The notes beneath the pieces are model-generated. The model did no database searches. It worked only from the letters and a program-made list of their open reading frames with translations, and had not been told where the DNA came from. Shown here piece by piece: positions 60,840 through 64,000 of a DNA stretch of 64,000 nt. Numbering within the stretch: position 1 is the first letter of the stretch; every line of letters starts with the position of its first letter. The position numbers and the translations under genes were made by a program. The stretch lies in NCBI GenBank assembly GCA_000727475.1, contig KL647288.1, positions 8,583,414 through 8,647,413 of the forward strand, in the 5' to 3' direction. This DNA comes from Sarcocystis neurona. Taxonomy: Eukaryota > Apicomplexa > Conoidasida > Eucoccidiorida > Sarcocystidae.

Positions 60840-63800
60840 AGCATCACCGGCAGCAACACTGGCGCCACCTCAGCAGCAGCACTGGAAGACTACCAGCGGC
60901 GACTTTTGGACCAGCTGTGTGACAGCACCACAGCAACACCAGCAATATTCCGGGAGCACCAGCAGCACAGATGACGCAGTAGCAGCGAAAGGGCTACAGC
61001 TGCACATACAGAAACATGAGCACCAGCCGGGTGACATCACCGTAAGTACACCACAGCAGCAGCTCCACGCGATGAACTGCTGCAATTCACATAGCAGCAA
61101 CATGAGCAGCGCCGAGTGTGTATGTGTGAGGCAAAAGTTCAAGCAGCACGCAGAAAAAGCCAGTGCAGCAACTGGAGAAGAGAAAGTCGAAGCAAGAAAG
61201 TCGAAGCAAACCTGGGTGTTCGTCGAGCAGTTAGAGCGGGTTTTGTCTATGCAAAAGACCCCGCTACGGAGCACTGGACTCTAACAGCAAGTCCAGATGT
61301 GCATCCAGCGGCAGCAACAGCAGCAGCAGCCGTAGCAGCGACCGCAGGAACAACAGCAGCTACCGCAGGAGCAAGAGCAGCAGCAGCAACAGCAGCAGCA
61401 GCAAGAGCGGCCGCAACCCCGGCAACAGCAAAACGTCCAGCAGTAGCGCCCGAGAGCGCAGGAATAACTGCGGAAACGCCAGTGCCAAGAGCAGGTCAGT
61501 GACAACAGCCGCAGCAGCAGCACCTCCACCAGTGACAGCAACATGCATAGCAGCAACACCGCAACAGCAACTCGAACAGCAGCAACACAGCGACGGCGGC
61601 AGCACGACGTGGGCGTCAGCAGCGGAGGCACTAGGAGAAGGAGCGCTAGGAGCTGGAGAAGCAGCACCCCAGATGGCAGCAGAACAAAGTGACGCGCCAG
61701 CGTGAGCGACCACAGGCATGGGGTGTGCGTGACGGAGACCAGCTGCAGTACTCACACATGTGTGGAACGCAGGGGACAGCGCCTCTCACATCAAAACTGC
61801 GTAACTCTGCAAGGTTCTATACACCCATATGTACACACATATAAAGATGTAGATACCTCTATCATTACCACCTACACTGCTGTGCCTACATTTCCGCAGA
61901 CGTGTAGTACACTTGTGCGTGAACTGTCTACAGCGGTTCAAGGACACGCATAGATCCATTCACATATATGTATATATATGGCAGGTAAAGAGGATCGCAC
62001 ACACCGCGGAGGCGAGGAAGAAAGAAAGAAAATCCGCACTCCTGCATCTACGCACGCCACGCTTTTGAAACTGCTCAAGATGGCAAGGCAGGCAGGCCCA
62101 CGTAGGGAAGTGAGTGTGGAGAGCAGAATGTGGGTGGGGCAGTGTCGAGCGTTTGAATCAAACGCACGTTCAGCGAGGTCCCGGCTTCTGAACGCCGGAG
62201 ACGATATACGTGCACTGCGCGTGTATCCTGGTATTATACGAGCAAGACCACTTTCCCAGAAAGGTCGACGAATGGATAGGCAGAGATGTCTATACAGGGA
62301 TATCGACGAAATATACCTGTATTCCCCTTTCCTATGACGTATGCGGCCTTTTATTCGCCGAAGCTGAGCTTGTCTACCGCAGCCACAATGTACGGCGCAA
62401 CACTACGGCTGCATGCAGGTAGCGGAGGGGGAGCCACACAAAATTCGTGCAGCTGAGGCAGATCCGCCTAGAAGTGCCTCGGTTTACACAGACCGCACCC
62501 AGACCTCCTCCTCTCCACATACAGATAAATACATATGGATGTGTGTGCATGGTGCCGCATGTGTGAAGAGAGTTTTTGGCCATGTTAATATGTAAGATAG
62601 CTTCAAACAAGTCCTGTTAGACACGAAGAAAGTGCTCTGCGTAGAGGCGGGCGTGGCCTACGGATCCAGCGAAGCATCTGCGTGCTGTCGTAGGGGCCCT
62701 GCAACACCCCCGCGTCGTCCTGCAGCAGTGCCAGCAGCACAGGCAACAACGGCGAACCGACAAGTACTGGTCATTTAGCAGAAGTTAAACGGCGTAGCGG
62801 GACTCCAGAGGAAGACAGCAGCACTATGCGGCAGCCAGAACTGCAGCAGCAGCAACCCTTGCAACAGCGACAACAACAACGGGAGCAGCAACACACTGCA
62901 GCGCCAAGAAACCCAGCAGCAACGACACTCGCAGGGGCACCGGAGTAGACCCCTGCAGCACCAACAACTGCGGCAGCAACAACATTTGTAGGAGCAGCAG
63001 CAGATTGCAGCAGCAGTCCACCCAGCAGCAACACCACTTGCAGCAGCGACAACAGCAAGAGCAGCAGCAGGACACTGCAGCAGCAATTCACCCAGCAGCA
63101 ACACCACTTGCAGCAGCGACAACAGCCGCAGCAGCACAATGCAGCAACAATACACCCAGCAGCAACACCACTTGCAGCACCGACAACAGCAGAAGCAGTA
63201 GCACACACTGCAGCACCATCAGCAACGCAGTGCAGCAATAGCAACACAACAAACTGCAGCAGCGCAGCCAGTACACACGTACACACCGCCACTCGTAGGG
63301 ATTCGTGTATAACACTCACGAGAGAACTGCGGTACGCCGGTAATAGACAACCAGGTGTGTGTGTGCGTGTATGTGTGTGTCTTCGCGCGGAAGCAGAGCA
63401 AGGAGGCCGCAGTTCCAAAAGAGCTGCAGGGTTGTCAACCAGCAACAGCCGCAGCCACCGACACACCCCAGCAGACACCTCCGGACACATCACCAGCAAA
63501 TGGAGAAGTGGAGAGTGATCCTAGACTCACCTCCTACTTGTGACACCAGTACGAATACACACACATGCGTACACATATACACACATACGCACGTGGCACA
63601 TACATATACATGTATATATATATATGTATGTATACATATATATATATACATGCATATATATACATATATATATGTATATATACATATATATATAATATAT
63701 GTGGACATGCGTATACACACATGTATCTAGGTACAGCTCAGTACATGCGTATGTGGGCGCTGCTACGCGTGCAACACGCGTAGGTACATACTCGTGGCAC

Positions 63801-63854
63801 ACGCCGGCAGCAACTTGCAGCGCAGGAGCAGTAGCGTCGACTGCTGCGGCGTGC
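60840..63854. other. Intergenic CAG-rich DNA with a few open pieces
   Basis: CAG/GCA triplets on the plus strand dominate 60840-61690 and 62700-63260. A TA/TG microsatellite fills 63545-63725. Between them, 61700-62620 is less repetitive. Open pieces that look protein-like are plus 61130-61290 (reads FVYAKDPATEHWTLTASPD in one frame), plus 61978-62337 and plus 62210-62422 (RKVDEWIGRDVYTGISTKY). They overlap in different frames and have no recognised family. Confidence 0.45.
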
Positions 63855-64000
63855 ATGGGAAACTCGCACGCCCTTCTGCACGCGTGCGTGTGTGCGCATG
63901 GCCAGAAGCACGGGTGGGTGGCGCTTAAAAAGAGGAGACCGGCGTCCAAGGGCGCCGCTGCTGCAGCTTTGGCCTCGCCTCCTGCTGCTGCTGCATTTCC
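63855..64000 (+). CDS. Start of a gene with N-terminal MGNSHA, truncated by window end
   Basis: An ATG at 63855 opens a frame that runs to the window edge (48 codons seen). The protein begins MGNSHALLHACVCA, then a basic patch (KKRRPASKG) and an Ala/Pro-rich stretch. Gly2-Asn3 with Ser at position 4 and a small residue at 6 fits an N-myristoylation site, and the cysteines at 11 and 13 could be palmitoylated. Such dual acylation is common for apicomplexan pellicle and signalling proteins (family knowledge). CTG/GCA triplets near the edge fit coding sequence here. Product unknown. Confidence 0.4.
   Translation, partial: MGNSHALLHACVCAHGQKHGWVALKKRRPASKGAAAAALASPPAAAAF

Noticed and set aside
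1..64000. CRISPR arrays, tRNA or rRNA genes, transposase or reverse transcriptase genes
   Set aside because: No regular repeat-spacer array, no cloverleaf or rRNA segment and no mobile-element protein motif was noticed on either strand by eye; the tandem repeats found are contiguous minisatellites.

Overview
The window reads as nuclear DNA of an apicomplexan coccidian, most probably an Eimeria species. Conserved eukaryotic genes are cut into short exons with GT-AG introns. Exons carry Gln, Ala and Ser homopolymers encoded by CAG/GCA/AGC triplets. Introns and intergenic DNA are filled with CTG/CAG blocks, TA/TG microsatellites and minisatellites. This matches the repeat-rich chromosome segments described for Eimeria. 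Genus is inferred from this style, not from a marker gene.

Layout. (1) 22-9035, plus strand: the 3' part of the splicing factor SF3B4 (SAP49), with the end of RRM1, a complete RRM2 and a very long Pro/Ala/Gln tail. (2) 9036-16233: repeat-rich DNA with no gene I can support. (3) 31203 down to about 16234, minus strand: RNA polymerase III subunit RPC3 (C82), rebuilt here from about eleven exons whose phases agree. (4) 31204-36253: intergenic DNA between two divergent genes, with an AGCGAC/AGCGAT array and a few coding-looking pieces. (5) 36254-52468, plus strand: a Ygr210/archaeal-YchF-type GTPase of ten exons (493 aa) spread over 16 kb; its seventh intron holds a 510-N assembly gap. (6) About 53.4-57.4 kb: a low-repeat island with two tentative small cysteine-containing plus-strand genes. 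(7) 57657-60839, minus strand: a 1060-codon open frame of low complexity with one clear IQ (calmodulin-binding) motif. (8) 60840-63854: CAG-rich intergenic DNA. (9) 63855 to the window end, plus strand: the start of a gene whose protein begins MGNSHA, a possible N-myristoylation site.

The three recognised genes are housekeeping functions: pre-mRNA splicing (U2 snRNP), tRNA/5S transcription (Pol III) and a ribosome-associated GTPase. They do not form an operon-like system. The striking feature is architecture: coding sequence of 1.5-2.7 kb is dispersed over 15-16 kb by expanded introns, with CTG-sense triplet blocks often sitting just upstream of 3' splice sites. I saw no mobile-element protein, tRNA, rRNA or CRISPR array. 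All exon joins are my reading of frame, family conservation and splice signals; no alignment or transcript data were available.
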